Part shown: positions 17,490 through 25,330 of the stretch, piece after piece
Numbering within the stretch: the first letter of the stretch is position 1
Layout of the letters: each line of letters starts with the position of its first letter
DNA from: Mycobacterium sp.
GTDB lineage: Bacteria; Actinomycetota; Actinomycetes; Mycobacteriales; Mycobacteriaceae
DNA length: 64,000 nt
NCBI RefSeq assembly: GCF_019247635.1
Contig: NZ_JAFBAR010000023.1
Coordinates: forward strand, 1-64,000
Reading direction: 5' to 3'
The notes under the pieces: model-generated
Seen by the model: the letters and a program-made list of their open reading frames with translations, nothing else
Database searches by the model: none
Told to the model about the DNA's origin: nothing
Translations under genes and position numbers: made by a program

Positions 17490-18098
17490 TTAGATGCGCA
17501 GTACTGGGGCCAGGGCCGACAGCGGGATGTGAACTTGGACGGTGCCTCCGTCCATGTACCACTGCGGGAGCCCCGGTGAAAAGTCGAGCGGCTCGTCGTG
17601 ACCCACCGGATAGTCGGGCATGTACAGAATCAATTCGTCGGGAGTCAGCGCCCACGCCTTATACGCGCCGGAATAGACCTTGTCGGGTGTCCAGCGGTCG
17701 ATGACGAACGGGTAGGTCCCCGGATCGTGCGGCGGCGCAGCCTGATTGAGCGCGGTCTCGATGAAGGGCTGCGTCAACGGAGGGATGGCGGTGAGCGGAT
17801 TCGATGTCGTCACGTCCGACAGCTGCAGTCGCCGCCCGCTGGTCACGTCAAACGTGAAGGTGCGATAGGCGTGGTTGGCCTGGGGCCCGTCGGCGTGGTA
17901 GTCCTCGTGGAACACCGCGCTAAGCAGGTTGTCGTGTCGGAAGATTTCGTAGTTTTCCTCGCCGTAGCTATCGGCGGCCATGTGGGCGTTGGCGTTTCGC
18001 CAGTTGTTCACCAGGGTGCGCAGATAGTCGCGGATCACCGGTCCGGTCGTCGAATTGTCGACGAGGTCGGGCACGGCGTGACACCATGATGGCCGCAA
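17490..18098 (-). pseudogene. N-terminally truncated DUF3298/MPT64-like secreted protein
   Basis: About 202 residues, read from a TTG. The body (TFTFDVTSGRRLQLSDV, LTPDELILYMPDYPVGH, VQVHIPLSALAPVL) matches the C-terminal domain of MPT64/TB22.2-like mycobacterial exported proteins. Such proteins start with a signal peptide and about 40 more residues of the domain; here the frame begins abruptly (MRPSWCHAVPDLVDNSTTG) without a signal, at the point where the divergent TetR remnant begins. It is therefore most likely a 5'-deleted remnant that could not be exported, though a cytosolic product cannot be excluded. It converges on the SDR gene with 5 bases between. Confidence 0.6.
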
Positions 18099-18530
18099 AC
18101 AACATTTCGTTGCGGGACCGCCGCCGCGCAGAGTTGCTCCACGAGATCCAGCAGGCCGCCCACCGACTCTTTGCCGAGCGCGGATTCGCCGCGGTCACCA
18201 CCGAGGACATCGCCACCGCGGCCTGCATATCGATCAGAACCTATTTTCGGCATGCCTCTACCACGGAGGACCTGCTAGTCGCACCCGTCCGCCAAGCGGT
18301 CGCCGAGACCGTCAATCGGCGTGGATCACCGAGACCGATGATCGCCAGTTCATCGAAATGGTCGCTGCGCGCATGGGTGTCGATGCGGCAATCGATATGC
18401 GCCGTCGCTTCTGGTCCACACAGGTTGGCCACTGCACGATTCCTGCTGCGGCGCTGGCTGAGCATGGATGCCGAGACGAGTCCGGAGTTGCACGTTCAGC
18501 TGGAAGAAGCGTTGGGCACCTCCGAGTGTG
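18086..18530 (+). pseudogene. Frameshifted TetR-family regulator
   Basis: The first 75 residues are a good TetR DNA-binding domain (RDRRRAELLHEIQQAAHRLFAERGFAAVTTEDIATAA). After VAETVNRR at about 18320 TetR-like sequence continues in the +2 frame (WITETDDRQFIEMVAARMGVDAAIDMRRRF) and from about 18420 returns to the first frame (RLATARFLLRRWLSMDAETSPELHVQLEEAL). At least two indels therefore disrupt the gene. The unshifted product would keep the DNA-binding domain with a nonsense-like middle. It lies head-to-head with the truncated DUF3298 gene and just before the antiporter. Confidence 0.65.
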
Positions 18531-18615
18531 CATTTCACGACGGTCCGGCGGCGTGTTGCGTCGCAGGGTTCACACTCGGCAGGACGCTCCGGCAGCCGTA
18601 CGGCAGGATGGGCTG

Positions 18616-20208
18616 GTGCTTGGGCTCGTCGTCATAGTCGCGCTCGTTGCCACCGTCATCGTGGGAACGATCCTGGGCCGCCGCTACCGCGTGGGGCCCC
18701 CCGTTCTGCTCATCCTCCTCGGCGGCCTGCTGGGTCTGATTCCCAGTTTCGGTAACGTCCGGATCGACGGCGAAATCGTGTTGCTGCTGTTCCTGCCAGC
18801 GATCCTGTATTGGGAGGGCATGAACACCAGTTTTCGCGAGGTCCGTACCAACGCTCGCGTCATCGTCTTTCTCAGCATCGGCCTGGTGATTGCCACCGCC
18901 GTAGCGGTGTCGTGGACGGCGCGAGCACTCGGCATGGAATCCCACGCGGCGGCGGTCCTAGGCGCCGTGCTCTCCCCCACCGACGCCGCCGCCGTGGCGG
19001 GCCTGGCCAAAAAGTTGCCGCGCCGCTCCCTGACCGTGCTGCGCGCCGAGAGCCTCATCAACGACGGGACCGCGCTGGTGCTGTATGCCGTGAGCGTCTC
19101 AGTAGCCATCGGAGGTGCCCCCGTCAGCCCCGCCGCGCTGACCGTGCGCTTCGTCAGCTCCTATCTCGGCGGCATTGCGGCGGGACTCCTCGTCGGTGGA
19201 GTGGTGACCCTGTTACGCCGGCGCATCGACTCACCGCTTGAGGAGGGTGCCCTCAGCCTGCTGACGCCCTTCGCGGCGTTTCTGCTTGCCCAGGCGTTCG
19301 ACTGCAGCGGGGTGGTCGCGGTGCTGGGTTCGGCGTTCATGCTCACATACTTCGGTCCCAAGGTGATCCGGGCTCGTTCCCGGCTTCAGGCTTTCGCGTT
19401 CTGGGACATCACGACGTTTCTACTCAACGGCTCGCTGTGGGTGTTTGTCGGAGTCCAAATCCCAAGTGCCGCAAAGGGCATTACCCACGTCGACGGGGGG
19501 CTGCACCATGCCGTTTTACTCGCTCTGGCCGTCACCGGCGTCGTGGTGGTGTCGCGGCTTTTCTGGGGGGAAGCCACCACAGTATTGATTCGTGTCATCG
19601 ACCGTCGCGAGGTGCAGCGCACCCGTCGAGTCACCTGGCGCCAACGGATGGTGACCGCCTGGGCGGGATTCCGCGGCGCGGTATCTCTCGCCGCGGCGCT
19701 GGCCATCCCCTTGACAACCTATGGCGGCCAGCCATTCCCCGACCGGAACTTGATCATCTTCGTCGTTGTGGTGGTCATCCTCCTGACCGTCGTAGTCCAA
19801 GGGACCACGCTGCCGGCCGTCGTTCGCTGGGCGCGGATGCCCGAGGACGTTGCCCACGCCGAAGAACTGCGTCTGGCCCGCACCCGCGGCGCTCAAGCCG
19901 CCCTTGACGCCCTGCCCTCAGTCGCCAGCGCGCTCGGGGCCGATCAGGAAATGCTGCGCCGGTTGCAACAGGAATACGAAAAACACACCGCGCTCATTCT
20001 GGCCACCGAGGACGACTCCGAGATCAGCCACTTGGCCGAGCGCAGAGAGCTGATTCGTCGGGTGCGGCTTGGAGTGCTCGCGCACAAGCGGGAGGAAATT
20101 ACCGCGCTGCGCAACCAAAACCTGATCGACGACATCGTGCTGCGCGAGTTGCAGGCGGAGATGGACCTGGAGGAAGTGCAACTCCTCGATCCGGTAGACC
20201 AGGACTGA
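18616..20208 (+). CDS. Na+/H+ antiporter, CPA1 family (YjcE-like)
   Basis: 530 residues from GTG 18616 (VLGLVVIVALVATVIV). About 11-12 membrane helices, with the conserved ion site ending in GAVLSPTDAAAVAGL and the nearby RAESLINDGTALVLY, both hallmarks of NhaP/YjcE exchangers. A cytosolic tail of about 110 residues with coiled-coil character follows (EMLRRLQQEYEKHT...). It would exchange Na+ or K+ for protons across the membrane. A longer in-frame reading to 18358 runs through the TetR remnant and is not the natural start. Fits M. tuberculosis Rv2287 in context. The 3' end overlaps the opposing TetR gene by 110 bases. Confidence 0.87.
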   Translation: MLGLVVIVALVATVIVGTILGRRYRVGPPVLLILLGGLLGLIPSFGNVRIDGEIVLLLFLPAILYWEGMNTSFREVRTNARVIVFLSIGLVIATAVAVSWTARALGMESHAAAVLGAVLSPTDAAAVAGLAKKLPRRSLTVLRAESLINDGTALVLYAVSVSVAIGGAPVSPAALTVRFVSSYLGGIAAGLLVGGVVTLLRRRIDSPLEEGALSLLTPFAAFLLAQAFDCSGVVAVLGSAFMLTYFGPKVIRARSRLQAFAFWDITTFLLNGSLWVFVGVQIPSAAKGITHVDGGLHHAVLLALAVTGVVVVSRLFWGEATTVLIRVIDRREVQRTRRVTWRQRMVTAWAGFRGAVSLAAALAIPLTTYGGQPFPDRNLIIFVVVVVILLTVVVQGTTLPAVVRWARMPEDVAHAEELRLARTRGAQAALDALPSVASALGADQEMLRRLQQEYEKHTALILATEDDSEISHLAERRELIRRVRLGVLAHKREEITALRNQNLIDDIVLRELQAEMDLEEVQLLDPVDQD

Positions 20209-20866
20209 CCGCGCCCGATGCGGCGCTGGGTCCGGCCCGAGTCGGGCGGCTAGGGGGCTGGGCGACCGGTCGGTAGTGGGTGATCGCGGGGGCGACCCAC
20301 TGGCGCAGGTAGTCGCGGAGGTCGGCGCCCGAGCGCTGGGGACGTCCTGGATCGACGATGAACGACTGCAAAATCCGCAGCATGAATTCGACCAAGCCGT
20401 CGCGGCGGTCGTCAGTGAGGCCGACGCTGTCCCAGTCGACGTTGAATCGATCGATGATCGAACGACCCAGCGCGAGAGCCACATCCGAGGTCACGCTCGC
20501 CGAGTAGGACGGCATCCGATCGGTGGTCAGCAACAACCCCAGATATTGGTCGTCGGGTAGCTGTTCTAGGGTGTGGGCGATGCCCTCGACCACCGCTTCG
20601 GCGGGATCACGAATCGAGTTGAGGTGGGCAGCCATCCGGTCGAGATACGGGCCGACTCGGGACAGTGCCGTCGCCGCCAGCAGCGCGTCGGTGCTGGGAA
20701 AATATCGATACACGGTTTGCCGGGTAATCCCGAGGTCGCGGGCGATATCGCTGATCCTGATCTCCGCACCGAATTCCTCGATGGTGCGGCGTGCCGCGCC
20801 GATGATGCGCGCGATGGCCTCGTCGTCGCTCGCCGGCAGTTCCCCAGACCAACCGTGTCTTCGCAT
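20099..20866 (-). CDS. TetR-family regulator with unusual C-terminal extension
   Basis: 255 residues. TetR helix-turn-helix at about residues 18-62 (IEEFGAEIRISDIARDLGITRQTVYRYFPSTDALL). The helical ligand domain ends near RDYLRQWVAPAITHYRP; the remaining 55 residues are Pro/Arg/Ala-rich and read antisense to the antiporter's last 110 bases, so they look like readthrough rather than a domain. An ancestral stop codon has probably been lost. It lies 18 bases after the Rieske oxygenase gene on the same strand, so it likely controls that operon. Confidence 0.83.
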   Translation of the reverse strand: MRRHGWSGELPASDDEAIARIIGAARRTIEEFGAEIRISDIARDLGITRQTVYRYFPSTDALLAATALSRVGPYLDRMAAHLNSIRDPAEAVVEGIAHTLEQLPDDQYLGLLLTTDRMPSYSASVTSDVALALGRSIIDRFNVDWDSVGLTDDRRDGLVEFMLRILQSFIVDPGRPQRSGADLRDYLRQWVAPAITHYRPVAQPPSRPTRAGPSAASGAVSPGLPDRGVALPPGPSPPATRAARCRRSGFGCAAR

Positions 20867-20884
20867 CGAATTGCTGGCTCAACG

Positions 20885-22054
20885 CTAGAGAAGTCCCAAG
20901 CCGAGCTGCTCGGCGAAGACCCTGATCATGTGTTGGACGCCAATCTCGTTGCGGCCGATGATCATATGGTCGTGCTGCGCCTGGCGCACGCCCTCACCGC
21001 ATTGCGGCAGCATCGCGAAGTCCTCGTTGCGGACCGCCGCGTGCACCGCGTCGTAGATCATGTCGTATCCGGCGCGCATCTCATCGCTGGTGGCCGGGAT
21101 GCGCGCCAGCCAAGTGTGCCGCACGGTGCACCGAGTTGGCGCACCGGCGGGAAGGATATCGATGACCTCCACGCCCACGGAGCTGTTGGCCAGCACCAGG
21201 TTCGGGTAGATCCAATAGATCAGACCCATGTTGTCGCGCACATCCCAGGAAGCACCGGCGTCGGTTTCCAGGTTGGTGATCCAGGTGAACGGAAACCCGA
21301 GCCTGTGATGCCTGCCGTATTCGTCGTAAGTCGCCATATTCGGCAACGCATTTTGCCCAATCAGACTCTCGCCGTGCACATACGGGAAGTGATAGCCCTC
21401 GGCGAAGGCCTCCAAAGCACCCCTCCACGACACGTCGGAGACGAATTCGCGATGGGTGTGATAGCCGAACGAGCCGTAGTCCAGTTCGGCCAGCTGCGAA
21501 GCCATCGGGCCAAGGTGGGCGTCGATGTCGATTGAACTGTCGGTGCTCAGCACCGCCCAAATGAAGCCGTATGCCTCCCGGCTGGGCAACTCGACCAGGC
21601 CGTAGTCTTCGGTCTTCATTTCCACGAAGCCGGATTTACCTGGGACGGTGAACAATTCACCTGTGTTCCGGTAGGTCCAGGCGTGATAGGGACAGGTGAA
21701 TCGCGAGGCGTTGCCCGATCCGCAGGCCGGCATGGCGCCGCGGTGGCGGCAGTAGTTCAAGAGCACGTGGCTGGCGCCGGAGTGGTCCCGGGTGACCAGC
21801 AGCGAACTGCCCAGCACCGACCGGACTTCGAAGTCGTTCGGATTAGGGATCTGCACGCTGGGCAGGATCGCCAACGGCGTCCGGCGCAGGATCTGCGATT
21901 CCTCGATCTCGGGGAGCTTGGGGTCCCGGTAATAGTGCAACGGCACCCGCAACACGTCGGCGGCCATGTCCGTGGTTTTGGTCAGCGCCAATTGCAAAGC
22001 GCGCCGCGTCAAATCCTCGGTGATTTCCCGCTGCTCGAGTCCCTCCGCGGTCAT
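20885..22054 (-). CDS. Rieske non-heme iron ring-hydroxylating oxygenase, alpha subunit
   Basis: 389 residues from ATG 22054, placed by a TATGGT -10 box 8 bases upstream. The Rieske [2Fe-2S] motif is complete (CRH near residue 103 and CPYH near 122). The catalytic domain has AFAEGYHFPYVH, which supplies two of the iron ligands. Size and motifs fit the oxygenase component of aromatic-ring or steroid hydroxylating systems. No small beta subunit or reductase is adjacent, so electrons must come from elsewhere. Operon with the following TetR gene. Confidence 0.87.
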   Translation of the reverse strand: MTAEGLEQREITEDLTRRALQLALTKTTDMAADVLRVPLHYYRDPKLPEIEESQILRRTPLAILPSVQIPNPNDFEVRSVLGSSLLVTRDHSGASHVLLNYCRHRGAMPACGSGNASRFTCPYHAWTYRNTGELFTVPGKSGFVEMKTEDYGLVELPSREAYGFIWAVLSTDSSIDIDAHLGPMASQLAELDYGSFGYHTHREFVSDVSWRGALEAFAEGYHFPYVHGESLIGQNALPNMATYDEYGRHHRLGFPFTWITNLETDAGASWDVRDNMGLIYWIYPNLVLANSSVGVEVIDILPAGAPTRCTVRHTWLARIPATSDEMRAGYDMIYDAVHAAVRNEDFAMLPQCGEGVRQAQHDHMIIGRNEIGVQHMIRVFAEQLGLGLL

Positions 22055-22062
22055 ACCAACAG

Positions 22063-22068
22063 ACCATA
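22063..22068 (-). promoter_or_regulatory. -10 box (TATGGT) of the Rieske oxygenase gene
   Basis: On the minus strand TATGGT is followed by 8 bases and ATG 22054, consistent with a leaderless or near-leaderless mRNA. Confidence 0.55.
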
Positions 22069-22205
22069 CACGATGAACTGCATGGATGGTCAAGACTAAA
22101 TTCGCTCGTGGGGCGTGCACCTGGAAAGGTGGACACCGATGACCGCGGTCCCAGCGCATCGGTGCGCAGCGCGCAGAAGGTCATCGGCGCGTGGCCGCGC
22201 TCGGT

Positions 22206-22226
22206 AATCCCGATAAAGTCGGGATT
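22206..22226. promoter_or_regulatory. Perfect hairpin AATCCCGA-N5-TCGGGATT upstream of pimC
   Basis: Eight-base perfect arms around a 5-base loop, in the 243-base divergent gap between the Rieske gene and pimC, about 70 bases before the pimC start. It could be an operator or, read as RNA in the pimC leader, a small hairpin. No sequence like it was noticed elsewhere in the window. Confidence 0.5.
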
Positions 22227-22297
22227 TCACGGAGTGTTCAGGCCAGCGTCTATCCCGCATCGTTGACTGCACATGAGCGCCGGTTGATCTCAGGAGT

Positions 22298-23437
22298 ATG
22301 CGTGTCGTTCAGGTCGCCAACTTCTATGGCCCTCGCTCCGGCGGCCTCCGGACGGCCGTGGACCGGATGGGTGCGGAATACTGCGCCGCCGGACACCGGG
22401 TGTTTCTGGTCGTTCCCGGTCCACGCGCCGGCCGCAGCCAGCTACGCAGCGGAGTCGTGCGAATCACGCTGCCCGCCAGATTGATTCCCTTCACGGGCGG
22501 TTACCGGGCGGTGCTGCCCGGACCCGTGCGAGAGCTGCTCGAGGAACTCAAGCCCGACGCCTTGGAGGTTTCCGATCGACTCACCTTGCGGTCGCTAGGC
22601 CCGTGGGGCCGTGAACACGGCGTCACTACGGTGATGATTTCCCACGAGCGGTTGGATCGCCTTGTCGGCCAAGTGCTTCCGCCTCGGACCGCCCAGAGAT
22701 TCGCGGACTTCGCGAACCGACGCACCGCCGCCAACTACGACGCCGTCGTCTGCACCACCGGATTTGCGCGAGAAGAATTCGATCGGATCGGCGCGACGAA
22801 CACGGTGACCGTCCCGCTGGGCGTGGACCTCCAGACGTTCCACCCCCGCCGCCACTCGGCCATGGTGCGGCAGCGCTGGGCCGCGCCAGCGCAGATCCTG
22901 CTGGTCCATTGCGGCCGGTTGTCGGTGGAAAAGCGGGCGGACCGCAGCATCGATGCCCTCGCCGCGCTGTGCGACGCCGGCGTCGACGCGCGACTGGTCG
23001 TCATGGGCGAGGGCCCGTTGAGGGCCAGGTTGCAACGCCAGTCCGCGGGGCTGCCGATCGACTTCACCGGCTTTGTTCCCAATCGGCAGGCCGTCGCCGC
23101 GCTGCTGGCCTCCGCCGACATCACGCTGGCGCCGGGGCCGCACGAGACGTTCGGTCTGGCCGCACTGGAGTCGCTGGCTTGCGGGACGCCGGTGGTGGTG
23201 TCGCGCACGTCGGCACTGACCGAGATCATCTCTCCAGACAGCGGTGCACTCGCCGACAACGACCCGCGGGCCATCGCGCGGGCGGTCACCGCGGTGGTCA
23301 GTAGACCCGAACACCACCGTCGCCGCTGCGCGAGGCGTCGCGCCGAAATGTTCACCTGGCAGCGGACAGCGGCCCACATGTTGACGACCTTGGGCGCAGT
23401 GGCCGATCGGCGCGGCGATTCCGAACACACGGCCTAG
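22298..23437 (+). CDS. pimC: Mannosyltransferase PimC (GT4 glycosyltransferase)
   Basis: 379 residues from ATG 22298. GT-B fold, GT4 family: N-terminal acceptor domain (VVQVANFYGPRSGGLRTAVDRMG), donor domain with LVHCGRLSVEKRADRSIDAL and the nucleotide-sugar Glu motif PHETFGLAALESLACGTPVVVS. The sequence follows the PimC protein described in M. tuberculosis CDC1551 (381 residues), reported to add the third mannose to phosphatidylinositol dimannoside at the cytosolic face of the membrane using GDP-mannose. pimC is absent from strain H37Rv. Here it lies just before sseB, within an Rv2264-Rv2294-like backbone. Confidence 0.85.
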   Translation: MRVVQVANFYGPRSGGLRTAVDRMGAEYCAAGHRVFLVVPGPRAGRSQLRSGVVRITLPARLIPFTGGYRAVLPGPVRELLEELKPDALEVSDRLTLRSLGPWGREHGVTTVMISHERLDRLVGQVLPPRTAQRFADFANRRTAANYDAVVCTTGFAREEFDRIGATNTVTVPLGVDLQTFHPRRHSAMVRQRWAAPAQILLVHCGRLSVEKRADRSIDALAALCDAGVDARLVVMGEGPLRARLQRQSAGLPIDFTGFVPNRQAVAALLASADITLAPGPHETFGLAALESLACGTPVVVSRTSALTEIISPDSGALADNDPRAIARAVTAVVSRPEHHRRRCARRRAEMFTWQRTAAHMLTTLGAVADRRGDSEHTA

Positions 23438-23530
23438 AGGCTAAAGGCGGCACCTGGCCGATGAAAACTCCGTTGGCGCGGTTGCACAATACATTTGAAA
23501 ATCGTTCCGGCATTGGCCAATACCGTCGCC

Positions 23531-23622
23531 GCAGCGCCGGGCTACGCCGCGCTTGCGACCGTCGCTCGTCCCGATGGCGACGGCCCGCAGCGCCCGGCTA
23601 CGCCGCGCTTGCGACCGTCGCT
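23531..23622. repeat. Duplicated 36-base direct repeat upstream of sseB
   Basis: Copies at 23531-23566 and 23587-23622 differ at one base and share the core GGCTACGCCGCGCTTGCGA; the period is 56 bases. They fill most of the pimC-sseB gap, and the second copy ends 12 bases before the sseB start codon, so it must contain or overlap the sseB promoter or leader. Confidence 0.85.
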
Positions 23623-23634
23623 AGGTTCGAGGGC

Positions 23635-24489
23635 ATGGACCCACGCGCACAGGTTTTGCTCACAGCTTCAGAGGTCGCCGAACGTATCCAGGCTGGCGAC
23701 CCGGTGTCGATTCTGGACGTGCGCTGGCGCCTCGATGAGCCGGACGGGCGCGCGTCTTATTTGCAGGGCCACATACCCGGGGCGGTGTATGTGTCCTTGG
23801 AGGACGAACTCAGCGATCACACGATCACCGGTCGGGGTCGTCATCCACTGCCGTCGGGGCCCAGCGTGGAAGCCGCCGCGCGCGGATGGGGAATCCGACA
23901 GAACGAGTTGGTCGTGGTGTACGACGACTGGAATCGAGCGGGCTCCGCGCGCGCGTGGTGGGTGTTGACCGCGGCCGGGATCCCCAACGTCCGCATTCTG
24001 GACGGCGGCCTGGTTGCGTGGCGATCAATCGGCGGAAGCCTCGAGACCCGTCCCGTCACCCCGTCGCGAGGGGATGTTGCTGTGCCGCAACAGGATTTGT
24101 ATGACGGAAGCCTGCCGACCCTGACGGCGGAGCAAGCCAGCTCAGAAGCGTTGACATTGCTCGACGCGCGCACACCCGAACGCTTCCGCGGCGACGCCGA
24201 GCCCGTCGACGCCGTCGCCGGCCACATCCCCGGCGCAAAGAACATGCCAAGCGGCACAGTTTTGGCTGACGACGGCAGCTTTTTGGACAATGATGCGCTC
24301 GGTCGGCTGATCTCTGCGCGGGGCGTCGAACGGCACGACCATATCGGCGTCTACTGCGGCTCAGGCGTTACCGCCGCCATCACGGTCGCCGCGCTCACCG
24401 CCGCGGGCCAGGGGGCGGCGCTGTTTCCGGGTTCGTGGTCGGAGTGGATTTCGGATCCCGAGCGGCCCATTGCCCGCGGCCCCGAATAG
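23635..24489 (+). CDS. sseB: Thiosulfate/mercaptopyruvate sulfurtransferase SseB-like
   Basis: 284 residues from ATG 23635; the upstream open frame is repeat DNA. Two rhodanese domains: the inactive first (SILDVRWRLDEPDGRASYLQGHIPGAVYV) and the catalytic second, with loop VYCGSGVTA whose Cys carries the persulfide. Length and text follow M. tuberculosis SseB (Rv2291, 284 residues). It transfers sulfur from thiosulfate or 3-mercaptopyruvate to acceptors such as cyanide or thiols in the cytosol. Confidence 0.88.
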   Translation: MDPRAQVLLTASEVAERIQAGDPVSILDVRWRLDEPDGRASYLQGHIPGAVYVSLEDELSDHTITGRGRHPLPSGPSVEAAARGWGIRQNELVVVYDDWNRAGSARAWWVLTAAGIPNVRILDGGLVAWRSIGGSLETRPVTPSRGDVAVPQQDLYDGSLPTLTAEQASSEALTLLDARTPERFRGDAEPVDAVAGHIPGAKNMPSGTVLADDGSFLDNDALGRLISARGVERHDHIGVYCGSGVTAAITVAALTAAGQGAALFPGSWSEWISDPERPIARGPE

Positions 24490-24643
24490 CTTGTACCGCA
24501 GATCTTTCGGTCAGATGCCGGCGCAGTTTTCCATCAAGCCACGGTCGGCCGGGCGGCGTTTGTCCGCAGTGATTTGCTTGTAGTGCCAGACCCGCTCAAG
24601 TCACCGCACACCGTGGATGGTCACGTCGCATTTAGCACAACAG

Positions 24644-25231
24644 TCACATGCGTTTCTGCACCGGCCGATACGCGATGTGCCCGGCTCTCAGCGACAGATT
24701 GGTGGCGCGCTGTGTCGCGAATGAGGTTGTCGCGCAGAGGCGGACACATCGATGGTGTCTCCGAGGCAGTCCAGTGTTATGGATGCGGCTAGAGTTGCGC
24801 CCGCCGGCGAAGCAAAACGGCCACAGCAAGGGCTTGAACTCAATCGCCGAAGATACCTTCTTCGACATCCAATACGCGACGGCCATGGACGTCTGGCTAG
24901 TCAAAAAGCCGATTCCTTCGTAAACGACTTCGCCGAAATTCACTGGAAGCCGGACGTTCTCGGGTCGGTGTCGCCAGTTCAGCTGATAAGAGTCACCGAT
25001 CGGTGCGATGTGTAAGTCGAGGTCGCCGGTAAATTTGCCTGCCGCGTCATAATATTGAACACGGTAATCGCCGGTGAAGCCCTTGGACGTGTCTCCCCTC
25101 GCCCGTCCAGAGCCAATCGCACGGCCGGACTTCGTCATCGAACGAGTAGTCACGTACTGCACGTCGATGATGCCGGTCTGCTCCGCGCTGATCCGGAATT
25201 CCCCAATCCCGATCACCCGTGTGTTGATCAT
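24644..25231 (-). CDS. Hypothetical protein with doubtful C-terminal third
   Basis: 195 residues from ATG 25231. Residues 1-125 look like a real soluble beta-rich domain (MINTRVIGIGEFRISAEQTG, GFTGDYRVQYYDAAGKFTG, GFLTSQTSMAVAYWMS). The last 65 residues (RIHNTGLPRRHHRCVRLCATTSFATQRAT) have the Arg/Cys/His composition of a frame read in the wrong phase, so a frameshift near 24850 is suspected. The whole area 24490-24900 has lower GC than its surroundings, suggesting transfer or decay. No family recognised. Confidence 0.5.
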   Translation of the reverse strand: MINTRVIGIGEFRISAEQTGIIDVQYVTTRSMTKSGRAIGSGRARGDTSKGFTGDYRVQYYDAAGKFTGDLDLHIAPIGDSYQLNWRHRPENVRLPVNFGEVVYEGIGFLTSQTSMAVAYWMSKKVSSAIEFKPLLWPFCFAGGRNSSRIHNTGLPRRHHRCVRLCATTSFATQRATNLSLRAGHIAYRPVQKRM

Positions 25232-25330
25232 CCGAGCATGGTAAGGGCTCCGCTGCGGTCTCGCCCGGCGAGTTTTCCGCCCGCGCAGCCGCCGCGATGC
25301 TTAGGTGGAAGAGCGAAGGAGGATAACCAG

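Noticed and set aside
18358..20208. A 616-residue reading that would fuse TetR-like residues to the antiporter
   Set aside because: The first 86 residues are the shifted middle of the TetR remnant followed by wrong-phase sequence; GTG 18616 starts directly at the first membrane helix.
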